Origin: Acanthaster planci
Lineage: Eukaryota > Echinodermata > Asteroidea > Valvatida > Acanthasteridae
Assembly: GCF_001949145.1 (NCBI RefSeq)
Contig: NW_019091420.1
Location: forward strand, 1,042,429-1,106,428
Direction of reading: 5' to 3'
DNA length: 64,000 nt
The translations under genes and the position numbers were made by a program. The notes beneath the pieces were generated by a model, which worked only from the letters and a program-made list of their open reading frames with translations, was not told the origin of the DNA and did not search any database. Of this stretch, positions 28,501-40,500 are shown in pieces. How positions within the stretch are numbered: the stretch's first letter is position 1; each line of letters opens with the position of its first letter.

Positions 28501-31500
28501 GTGAATTTGCAGAGAGCGTAACATCTTTGGCGATGGAAGGATTTTTATAAATGCCAAGGGTAATTAGTTTCAACAGCCGGTGAAATGGGCAAAGTGTGGC
28601 ATTTCCTGCTTTGAATGGGCAGCAGTTGTTTTTTTTAATAAACAGAGCCATGAATCACCAAAATCATTGTGTAAGTGTATGGTATGTTGCTCCACAACAT
28701 AGGAGATTCAGAAGTCAGGAAGTTCAGGCCAGAAATGTAAAGTACAGACTGTGTCCACTGCATTCGGATTGTGAGATGCAAAAAGTTGTTCACAGAATTT
28801 CACCCTAGATGTCGAGTTCCAATGAGGGGCATGTATAGAAACTTACTTCAGAATCCAGAATGCACCCTTGTTTGGATTCGAACCCTCTCAACCAGAAATT
28901 GGCAAGTTGGGGATGAACTGCTTTACCGACTTCTCGTTGTCTTTCATTTGATCTAATCCCCTGTCTGGACAGGTGTATCTGCCCGGCACGAGCTCCACCG
29001 ACGACCTGACCTCCATGTCGGAGCTGTCCCAGAACATGATCCTGCAGGAGCTGATGCTGAGGTACAGCAAGGACATCATCTATGTAAGTTCCTACAGTCT
29101 CGCTGTCGAGTGCTCTATTAGTACTCAAAGGTCTATCCAAGTACCCTACAAGTACCTCAGTCTCCATAAAAGCAACTAGCTATCCGCATCACTTCAAACT
29201 GAGGAATGCCACTCTTGTGTTCACCCTTGGTAGTTGTTAAAGTACCTGAGACATACTTGACGTTTCGATCCTAGCAGAATCTTTCTTTGGGAAAGATTCT
29301 GCTAGGATCACAACGTCAGGCCCTCCATATTTTGAGATTTGTAGTTTAGGTCATTGTAGTCAGCAAGCAGTTTTGTGTTACATATCTTTGGATTGAGTCA
29401 AAAATATTGTGCTGTTAGTGTAGCTTGTAAGCCCAGACCAACCTGTAGAGAGTAATTTCAGAGATGGGAAGAAAACTCCCAGAAGAATATTGTTGGTGAA
29501 ACCCAAGGAATCAGGTAGAGACTGAAAACCAAATCTGCTTGTGAACAGAGCTGGGAATCGAACCTCCTTGTGGCTAATTTCAGTATGAAGTAACTTCCAG
29601 TTAAACTGTTTCGATCTTTTTCCTGCTCTTCTCTCACCCTAAAGACCTACGTAGGCGACATCCTGATTGCCGTCAACCCCTTCAAGAGCCTGCCCATCTA
29701 CTCCTGCCGCGTCTCGCGCCAGTACTGCGACCTGGCCGAGCGGCGCAGCCTGACGCCGCACATCTTCTGCCTGGCAGACGACGCCTACCGGGCCATGCTG
29801 CGGGAGGGGCGTTCGCAGTGCTGTCTTATCAGCGGGGAGAGCGGGGCGGGCAAGACGGAGTCGGCCAAGTACCTGGTCCAGCACCTGCTGCTGCGGGCCC
29901 ACAGCGAGGAGAGCCTGCTGAACGAGAAGATCCAACAGGTGAGCATGAGCAAAAGATTGTGGGCTGCTTGCCGCAAAGCATCAAAATCTGCTAAGCAAAA
30001 AAATACCTGCTCAGCAAAAATAGGTTACCAGCCAAGATGTCATGCCATACATTTGTTGTAACTGGCAGTCAGCTGATGTTTTCTGTGCATGTGAATTTCC
30101 CAAACATTATATTTGCTGAGGCACTTCCCTTGAATTTGAACAAACTTTGCTCTTGGGCTCTGTCAACAAGTAAATCTAAACCTCAGTCACTACTGTGGTA
30201 TGTAAATGTTGAGTTCCAGATATGATTTCCCACTTAGGGGTCACAGTTTTACCGGCAATGCTTATGAAACATGACTGTTTTTTTTTTTCCCAGGTGAATC
30301 CGTTACTGGAGTGCTTTGGGAACGCCCAGACAGAGATGAACAACAACTCCAGCCGCTTCGGCAAGTACCTAGAGCTCCTCTTCTGCCGGGACGGGCGGGT
30401 CCAGGGGGCAGCACTGTCAGAGTACCTCCTGGAGAAGTCGCGGGTGGTACACCAGGGCGAGAGGGAGAGGAACTTCCACATCTTCTACCTGATGTACGCT
30501 GGCCTGTCGGAGGAGGAGAAGATCGAGTTTGGGCTGTCTGGTGCCGAGGCGCACAGGTATCCGCCATTTGAGCACAAGAATTTGCTAAACAGTAAAAATA
30601 ACCACTTACTAAAAAGGTTGCCAGCCAAAAATATCATACACTGTACGTGTCTTGTGACCTGTTACCAGCCAATTTGTGCATAGCACATGAATTTGCCCAG
30701 CAAGTTGGTCAAATTAGGATCAAGTGGGAATCGAACCCACAACGATTTGCTTATAGAGCCCATATGTGCTGGTGTCCACACTTCTCTCACAAACTTCACT
30801 GATTGGTCAAATTGATGTCAGACTGTGTCCAGAATAAGCATCATTGTTTTTATGGCTGTGGCTTCTCACCTCAGCAGTGCAGTGGCAAAATTGGTAGCCA
30901 TAACCACAAAATGTACGGTTTGGACCGGTTGATGTCAGGGATGATTGGTTGCCAGGGATTGTAGGATATGAGATTTTCAGTGCAGAGGATCTACTAAGAG
31001 TGCAGAGGTCTCGATCTTCCTTACCTTCGAGGCATCACAAAAGTCTGTTTTTTTAATAAAAAATGTTTTCAGTTTTGCTACTCCCTAAAGTACAGACAAG
31101 ATTGTTTCCTCCAAGATTTGAACACGAAATAAAGGATGTCTGATTCCATTTGCATGTTGTTTATGGTAATTTCTTGTGAACTGTTTTGTGCGCTGTCCTT
31201 AAAGGTACCTGAACAGAGGGCATGATGTGAGGAGAGCTGTCAACACGGCTTGTAAGCTCAAGTTCCAGTCTGTGAGAGACTGTCTACATCTCATCGGCTT
31301 CTCCAAGGATGTAAGTCTTGTTGCACCGGCATTGACTATGAAACTCAAAATTAACCCCCTCCTCCGGGTACAAGACATTCTTTCCTGTTTGAAAACTTGG
31401 CAGATTCTGCGTGCGGTACCAGGTGATGTCTGTACTCTTTCCCGGTGCTTGAGTTGTTCCTGTGGAGTTTTTATACTCACGGAGGCTGTAACTGTTCCTT

Positions 31501-34500
31501 TGAGATTGAGGTTGCATGGAGCCCTCAAGTGGCTGCGGGCACTGTAGTAAATTGTGCTATGAAGTTCAAGCAAACAGCAAAAGCATTTACTGAGAAGTAA
31601 AACCATTTAAGAATAAGCAATTGTTTGAATTTGTAGGAATAAAATGTTTCTTTTACTGTTCAGCATCTGCTTGTACAAATAGTAGCAAATGCTTTTATGC
31701 TTGTGGCTGACTTCACAGCCAAACGGTTTTGCACAATAGGGCTTCTGTTGTCTGACGTACAGACTCGCACAGTGCAGCACGGTGCTGTATCTCGAGACCT
31801 CAGCATGGCAGATAAGCATGATGGCAGTAATTTTGATTGCAAAAACCTTGATGAAGAAAATTGCTCTGTCACTCTCAAATCAGTACAGCTGCCTGCATCT
31901 GGTTTCTTGAGATTCCCTCCTAAAGGCATACAGCGTTTCCTTTCGAAAGACATTCATGAACGCTGCCATTTTGAACATTAGTAAATGCTCCTCGTTTTCA
32001 AGATTGCCCTGACCCAGTCTTGAAAAATGTCAAGTAAAAACTCCAATTCTGTAGAACTTACTCAATTTTATTCATACAAAATGAAGCAACTGCTTTTGTC
32101 AAGCACAAGCTTGGAGAGTAAAAGCAAATACTTTTACTTTTTAGCAATTGCACTAAAGTAAAACCGTTTGCTTCATTATGATTCATACAAACACGAGTAA
32201 ATGCTTCAAAAATGGAAGTAAAAGCAAATGCTACCTTTTATTCATACGACCCATTGTCTTGGAGTTTCAAACAAAACAAGCATGCAGTGAGAAACGTCGC
32301 CCAAATCTTGAACAACGGACCACCAGGGGGCAGTATTTGTAAGGTTTATCTTTGTTAAGGACTCTGGCTGTGGTATCTTGTCATTTAAAAGTATTGGTAT
32401 ATTGTCCGCAAATAATCTGTGTCCCAGTCTGGGACAAGTTTGTGGTGGAATAGACTATCCCCAAATGGCTAACGTACAAATGGGGTCATTGCACAATGGT
32501 AAAATGACCGGAGTCACTGCAGACTTCATCTTAACTCCAAACTCTTGACACTGAGGAGTGAGATTTGTCAAGATTTTTGAGGCTGGAAAACTTTACATTA
32601 CAGTTGTTTCTCTGTTTCAAAGTTGATGTAGAAAACAAGAAACGAATATTTGAAGGGGTACCTTTTGGTAGCCACAAATGTGTACCAAAGACTCTACGTC
32701 ACTGGGGGGGCTCTTCAAACCTCGGGTGGTTATTACGTGGATATTTCACGTTCTGCTAATTTCATCCCCGGTTTAACCCCCTTTTCTGTGACAGGACGAG
32801 GAGAGTTTATTCCGCACCCTGGCCGCCATCCTGCACCTTGGCGACCTCCACTTCACCCAGTCGGACAAGGACATGGCCCGTCTGGTCAACCAGGAAGTGC
32901 TGGACAAGGTGGCAGTCCTCCTGCAGGTGTCTGCCGACGAGCTAGGAGGGGCCATCATGTCCGAGACCACCTACACCAGAGGTTCAAACAGTTGACACTT
33001 TTCTTATTGAGCTTTCTTTATTTCTATGAAGTCATCTTTGATCTGATGGTTGATGACTGTTGTCGATTACTCAGCGCTAGTCGAGGCACGTATCGTGTAC
33101 ATGCATTCCAGCTTCCCGACTGCAGTACTTTTTCCCAAAATTCTGTCCATCAAAAGTCTTCTGGGAATCTCTAAGTACGCTTGTAGATCCAAAATTTGGA
33201 CATACTTCTGAAATCAGTTTCTGACTTACAGTCACTGCACCCAACAGCTCCCAGAATCAAACTGAAAGTCGCGGATGCCGCAAGAGAAGAGAGAGCAGTG
33301 TTATAGCCAAGTCCATCATCCTGCAAATGCATTACAAGCTCACCACAAGCCACTGTGTCACAAGTCCGGTCACAAACCATTCAAAGCAGCAAAGCAGCCG
33401 GACAAAAACGTTTGTTGTCATTAATCACCCGGTTAATACCTAAAAAGGCCATGTGAGTCGGGAGACTTTTCGTTGAAAAAGCTTGTTTCAGATTGGAAAC
33501 GTGAAACTAAACAATTGACTTTTTGTGGATCCTTTGTGGTGCTACACCCAAAATAGTCAGGCACTACCCCGTTTAAGAGATAACACTGAATAAGGTGGAT
33601 TCGGGGATCATGGTTGAAAATGGCTTCATCTGTTGCCTGTATCAGAGCAATGGTTGATTGAGTCACTGGATAATATGTATAGGCTTATTCCTATATCCTT
33701 GATTCAACACCCCCCCAGGTGAAGCCATCACCAAGCTTCGAACCGTAGACCAAGCCGAGGAGTGCCGCGATGCCCTGGCCAAGGCCATCTACAGCCGGCT
33801 GTTCAGCTGGGTGGTCAACAACATCAACCAGCTCCTGCAGCCCGTGGAGGGGGCAGAGACCGACTACGAGATCGGGGTGCTGGACATCTTCGGCTTTGAG
33901 AACTTCTGCCGGAACAGCTTTGAACAGGTTGGGCATGAATTGATCGAGACAGAAACTCCTGAAAAAATGTGCCTTTCTTGAAGAGCATATATCCACAAAC
34001 TTGGAACTCCTTATTGGTACCCCTGCTTATCAGGCTTATAAAGCATTTACAAGTCTAGTTTGCTTCGTGGAACAGAAGCCATTAATTAACAGTTTATCTC
34101 TTTTTAGTGTTGTATGATCGTACATATCTAGGATGGGTGGACTTTAAGTCCGCTCCGATCTTAACGATAACCAAGTTACAACAACAGTTTGTCTCTTTAG
34201 TTGGTAGCAGTTTGTGACAACGTCTTGCATGTATTGGTAAAGTGCCTTGACCAAAGACACAGAACAATGCTGAAGGCTCTACCTCTTTGTAGAATTTTTC
34301 TCGAGGTATCATGTTTGACACTTCCGACTGCTATTCCTGGTACTTGTTACTTGTTACAAATTGAAAATGTCTGAAACAGGATTCAAACCCCGTCTCCAAA
34401 GAAGTTCTCCAAATGATTTTGAGAAGTTACTGGTTCAGATCCCATTTTAGATGATCACATATTGCTTTTTGCCACTCTCTGTGATTATCTCGACAGGTCT

Positions 34501-37500
34501 GCATCAACCTCGCCAATGAGCGGCTGCAGAACTTCTTCAACGAGCACATCTTCCTGAAGGAGCAAGACGACTGCGAGCAGGAAGGCATCAAGCTGGACAG
34601 CATCAGCTTCACCAACAACAAGCCCTGCCTGGACCTCTTCCTGGAGGTAAACACGTCTAGACAGTTCGAAAGGAAGACGCAAGTTAGGATGTGAGGAAAA
34701 AACCAGCTGTGTGCTTGGCGGCGTGTTTTGGGCTGCTGTTTCTTGATGGAGTTTCGCAGCACTTCTGATGTTGCTGGCACGTTTTGGGATGTGATTTCTG
34801 GTCACACCGCGTGAATGGGTCTTGTGGTTTGTGACTCGCACACCAGAATGAAAACATTGACAGACCAGGAGATCAGCAACATGACCAGTCAGTTGGTAGA
34901 TAGCTAGAATGACGTTTCCCTGAACATGGCAACAAACAGGACTCTATTTGCCCCAGCCTTTGAAAATAGTTTAGGCCTATTGTTTGTTTGTAATCCCTTT
35001 TAGAGTTACATGTATATACATGTAAAAGTGTCTTTCCATAATGTTTTTGGGCTGCTTTGCATACGCGATGCGTTCATGCGTTTCACTTTCATGGATACAA
35101 AAGTTGACTCCATTGTAACTTGTGCATTGGGTTCGGCTGTCAAAATCACCCCGGGGAGTAATTTGAAGGAACCCAAAGCTTGGCGCAAGTGTTGATGTGT
35201 GTATGGAAAGGCGCCTTAAATCTACACTTAGTGCCCTCTTAGGCAGTCAATATATGCACACTGCCGGTCAATATATTTATACCAGTGCTTGCATTGCCAG
35301 TCAATATAATTCTGTGCACTGTGTGCATTGCCAGTCAATATGTACAACATGTCAGTTTATGTATGCAAATCAGAAACTGCACTGCCACTTTATGTATTGC
35401 TCTTTCTGAATTTTAAAGATGAACCTTTTATGTTTGTCCCCTGTGCCTAATGAAATCTCATTTCTGAAAGCATTCTCGGTAATTAGTCTGAAAATTTGCA
35501 CACTTCCTGATGTAGAGACACACGGGCATCATCGCGCTCATTGACGAGGAGAGCCACTTCCCGCAGGGTACCGACAAGTCGCTGGCCACCAAGCTGCACA
35601 GCGGACTGAGCCCCAAGGCCAAGAACATCTACTTTGCTCCCAAGGACGGCGGGCTGTCCTTTGGCATTTTGCACTATGCTGGAATTGTGAGTCAAACAAC
35701 ATGGCAGTATTCACCAAGCTCTGCTTAGTAAACATGTGAAAAACAAGTATGATCACTTAAATTCTTGTAAACACAGTACTAAATATAACCCATCAACGAT
35801 GACACTTCATAGTATCAACTAGACCAACAGGCTTGAATCAAGTCTATATTACCAGTTTCAGACGATAGACTACTTGTGACTTTACCTTTAACCTGTGCTG
35901 TTGCTACCCAGGTGAACTATGACCTCTCAGGCTTCCTGGAGAAGAACAGGGACACGTTGGCTAAGTCGGTGCAGTTTACCATGAAAAGTAAGAATCAGAT
36001 TAACATTTTTTTTAAACAAATTTGGGTCAAGTTATGGATGTCTGGTACAAGTGACCCTCTCAGCGGTGTCAGAGACAAGTGTTCACGCCAGAGACCCAAT
36101 TCTGAAACCACTTATTACTGTGATTTGGTCTTGTAGCAAGCTACAGTCCCCTGATCCGGGAGATGTTCCAGAGCAAGGTGACGAGGACGGGGTCCATAGC
36201 GCCCAGCGTCCGGCAGCGGGCAACGCGGAAGTCCCGGAAGCAGTCGACTAAGAACACCAAGGATGCCTTTGCCTTCTTCCGGCAGAAACGGATGTCCGAA
36301 CGGGAAAGCCTGGTAAAATAACTCTGCATTATTTTTAGAAATGTGGAATACTTTATAAAAGGTCTAGAGTTTGCTTGCGATAATTACCTAGGATGTACAA
36401 GTTGAAAAAGTTTGCAGGCCTGATGTATCGATCCTTGCTGAAATTTTCTTTTGAAAAAAAGTTTTTTTAGAAGATCTTAAGATTCAAGAGTGGGTGTATG
36501 AATGCTGTGGACATTTCACCACCTAAATCAACTTGAGCTAAAACCACAAATATGCCCAAACTTCATGTATTTAAATATAATCAGCTGTATACTGTTGAAC
36601 TTAATATTGGATTTTCTGATTGATATTGGATAGTATCAAGAGAAGCCTGAAGCATTGAGAGATTGAAGTTATTGAAAATAAACTGAAATGGTTCAAAATG
36701 GATATTCTGTCCACAGAGAAGGAAGAAAGTGGAGAAACCAGTAACAGGAACAGAGCGGAAGGGAGCTGCCACAGTTTTGTTCCACTTCAAGGTAGAGTTT
36801 CTCATTTTACAAGGAGAGCTGTATATTTTCCTGTGTTTTCATCGTTTCACTTCCTGTCCCTGTGTGTTTCCCCAACCATTTTCATTGGCCTTAGCTTTCC
36901 GGAGGTTATGCCAAAACTTTTGTCACATAAGTGAAGAGGTTCCAGGTTGATGAATCTATCGATCCCAGATTAATTGATGATCAAGTGAAAGTTAATTGAT
37001 GATTGGTGAAATGGCAGATGGACTGACGGATTCATTCACTCTGTTTGTAAGTTACCAATCAATAGACCGTGGTGCCACACATTATTTTGCATGTTCAGTT
37101 TTGTTTGGAGCTTCAAATTTGTCATACCAACATGGCTGTCATGAGAAAGCACATTTTTTGGATTCAAGATTGATTATTTACTTAATAACTGAATCATGCA
37201 GTCTAACATGCTGACTCGTCAATTAACTCCAGTAACTAATCTAGTTTGAATTGATTTTCGTCAGTTATTGCCAAATTAATCAATTTATTGATTCGTCGGT
37301 GGACAGAATTCCCTGTTGGAGCTGATTGGCAAGATGACTGTCTCCTCCCCGCACTTTGTGCGCTGCGTCAAGCCCAACACGGCCAAGCTGCCGGACAAGT
37401 TCACACCGGAGTACGTCATCGCCCAGCTGCGCTACACAGGCATCATGGAGACCACCCGCATCCGGCAGCAGGGCTTCCCGCTCCGGCTCACGCCCGAGGA

Positions 37501-40500
37501 GTTCTTGCAAAGGTTCGCCGTTCGATCTCACCCCAACCTCTCCTTTTATTTTTTCCCTTTGAGAAGTGAGCACCTTGTGGTTTTGTAGTCAAGTCCTTTA
37601 CGAGTCTTACGGATGTCTCAAAATATGAGGTGATCTAGAGGGAATCAAACTTGAAAAACTAGATGGTGTTATCGGAATTCCAATGGTTACGAGCATGAGA
37701 TTGAATCAGATTGCACCAAGGGTGTGCTTCATTGGTTCTGTACCCATGGCAGCAGTGTGCCCAAACGTTTACACGTATATTCCTTCTTATGAAAGTAACT
37801 CGGCCAACACTGCCTTGGTACTTCGGCCTGATTTCTCCTGCCTCGTTCTGCAACTCGGTTGTACATTGGGACTTGGAAGAGCACTTGACTACAGTGGCGA
37901 AAGGGGCCTCGTGTGTTGGAGTGTTGGAGAATTTGGGGAATTTCAGTTGATTGAAATGTCTCACTATGGTAGAATTTGAAAAGACACCAAACCGAGTTGT
38001 TGGATGGGATTTGTAGAGCGATTGTTTTCAGATTTTGAGGGCTTTGGTTTCCTGGTGTGGTTACCTGAGATGACCATTTGTGGGTTTAAATCAGTGAAGC
38101 ACTGTATGCAGAACATCTTCATGCAATTCAAAATTGCAAGTCAAGAGGATGTAGTTACTGAAGCTCCAATGAATGGGTTGGTCGTGTGGTTCCAAGGCCA
38201 TGAAAATCTTGCAAAGCTGATGTTAGATTCTGAAAGGTTTGATGTAAAGGGTTTTAAAAAACAAAATAGACTGTTTTTGTAATATCGGCCTTTTTGATGA
38301 AGATTTCACCTTAGATCCCTGGAGAATGATGTAACAAGTACTTAGTATGAGAATTTCTGTTGTTCATTAGTGACTTGGTCTTTCCTGTGTCTTGTGCCCT
38401 GACACCATTTAGGTACACTGCCCTGGTAGAGTTCTCTACCGACCGTAAACTGCAGCAGACAGACCTGCAGAGATGCAAGGACACGCTCAAGTACCACAAC
38501 ATCTCCGACTGGAAGGTGAGTAGGTGAACAAAAGGGGGGAGAGCGATTCCAGAAATTTGCTTGAAGTCCAGCAACAGTAGGAGAATAGTAGATAGCGCTG
38601 TGTGATTACCCGCAAGAGCCACATGCAGGGGATACATTGCAGGCATGCATTAGTTTTTGCACATATGGCACAGAGCGCCTGGACTAATTTTCATTTGAAT
38701 GTGCACAACTCGAAGGGCGTTTACATTGGTGCTGAGTACACCGTGGCTTCTGTGCCAGAACAGTAGATTGAGCCTGGTGTAATCAGTCACAAGACCTGGA
38801 GTGAGGGACATACACCCAAGGCATGCAATAGTTAGTGTGCATACCGCACAAAGTATGTAGGACTAATTTTCATCTGAATGTGCACAAAGCCAGAGTGAGC
38901 AATGAGTCTGTGGTAGCAGTAACCCTCAAGTGTCTACCATATCTGTGTTGCCATTGAAGAGGAGGCTCTTGCAAGAAATCTGTGAAAGAAAACCTCTACA
39001 TGTATGTTCTGTCGTTGTCGGGATGTGCTGATTTAGCCCCACACTTGAAGCTAATGTTCTTTCCTTGCTCCTCTTCCCAAAATAAACCTGAGTAAAAAAA
39101 CATTCAGAGTAATTGTATTTCATTTTCCATTATTTGTCTTGGCTTTCAAGATGACTGTAAAACTTATTGACCTTTTATAACCTATGAAACATATACCGGG
39201 GGTAATTTCAAAATTTATTACACATTGTGAAAGTGAGTAATTACAGTCCTTCAGTCACTGAGCTGGTAAAACTTGTCATTGCCTTTACAAATTTTCTTGG
39301 AGAACTTGAGAATACAGTGTAATGTAATGAATGTCAGTGTGAGGGCAAAACCTGTATTTAAAAATTAACTTCTCCCTGACGCAAAGTACATCTTAAAGTG
39401 ATTTCTGCTACATCTGACTAAGACCGGCTAGCCGACCCTGGCAAGCTTGGTGGTCGAGTGGTTAAGACGTCTGTCACTAGTAAGCAGGAGGTTGTGGGTT
39501 TGAGTCCCACCCGAGTAAGCTTGTGATTTTTTTTCACAATCTCCTGGACAAGCGCTTAGAATACAGTGTTTTTTAATACACGTCCGTATGAGGGCAAAGT
39601 CTCTATTTAAAAATTTGTCAGAAAATTAAGGAAAGCAGTTCTGAGTACAAGACAAAGCTTGTTTTGAACCTCAGGGAGGAATAGTTGCACATCGGTGGAT
39701 TAATGCTGGTCAACAGTGTCGCAAACAATTAAAAACTCTTGCCTACTTCCCGTATTTCAGCTCCATCCCGATTTCCCCACCCTGCCCCAACTTCCCTACC
39801 CCATTCTGTGTCTCCGTTTATGTTCGCTCCACTCCAAAATAACACAGCGTGCCAACAGAACCGTGGAGTATGATGCGAGCCACATTCTATGTAAGATGGC
39901 CAACCATACTAACCGGTCAAACTCACCTGTCTGTGAGTGCAATCTACGTCACTGTTCCCCAGTCAATCTCTCCCATGCCCATTTTGCAACCTCCTCCCCA
40001 CAAACTGACAAAAGCCCATGCGCACCTGTCTGCATCAATCAAAGTCTGATCAAGACATATCGTGGGTGTGTTAAGCGCAGTGCTGTATGAATCATAACGA
40101 GGCAAGGAAGTCCCAATTTGCCCGTTAATTATGGAAACCTACCTGTCTACTCTGGGATGCACGCATTAAGGAATCTCACACTTTCTATCTTTTTTTTTTT
40201 TTTTTAGCTTGGTAAGTCCTCCAAGTTGTTCTTCCGACACTGGCACACGCAGAGACTGCAGGAGCTGAGCAGCCGGTTGGAGAAGAAGATTGTAACGTGC
40301 CAGAAAGGTAAGCAAGACACAGGGATTCCTCTTTGCAGGGAGTTGGGAACGGGACGGGAGTTTGATCATAGCAGGTCTCCGGGAGAGGTCTTAGGTGACT
40401 CACAGGAAAATCAGCAGGGACTAGTGCAGTTAGCCCCGGTCTGCGCTTGCGGATTGGGTTGGGAGAATTGAAGGTAATGAGTTGCCTTGGACTGGAAAGT

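Larger units (their letters stand above)
19556..28972 (+). other. Introns 1-8 of MYO16 (non-coding between exons)
   Basis: Introns: 19556-21247, 21319-23356, 23501-24409, 24519-25101, 25227-26010, 26213-26738, 26905-27650 and 27796-28972. They are AT-rich with no coding signal that I recognise. Intron 1 holds a MITE at 20005-20254, intron 2 a hAT-like element at 22767-23249, and intron 4 a minisatellite at 24640-24960; each is listed separately. Introns 5-8 show no repeat that I could delimit. A tRNA-like B-box remnant (minus strand) lies near 28876-28890. Confidence 0.8.
29084..40207 (+). other. Introns 9-21 of MYO16 (non-coding between exons)
   Basis: Introns: 29084-29644, 29939-30293, 30557-31204, 31311-32794, 32982-33718, 33928-34496, 34647-35515, 35687-35911, 35988-36136, 36313-36716, 36792-37306, 37513-38412 and 38516-40207. 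No coding signal that I recognise. They contain a perfect hairpin (29267-29309), SINE-like sequence in introns 10-11, an inverted-repeat cluster in intron 12, a short tandem array in intron 15 and a tRNA-derived SINE in intron 21, listed separately. B-box-like GGTTCGATTCC remnants on the minus strand also occur near 29553-29572. Confidence 0.8.

Noticed and set aside
32650-33174. 174-codon open frame overlapping exon 13
   Set aside because: It runs in a different frame from the conserved motor sequence; a shadow of a GC-rich exon extended into introns.
39441-39523. Functional tRNA-Ser/Leu gene
   Set aside because: A and B boxes are present, but the head is fused to a repeated body, the B box has T for C, and related tails occur nearby; a SINE explains it better.
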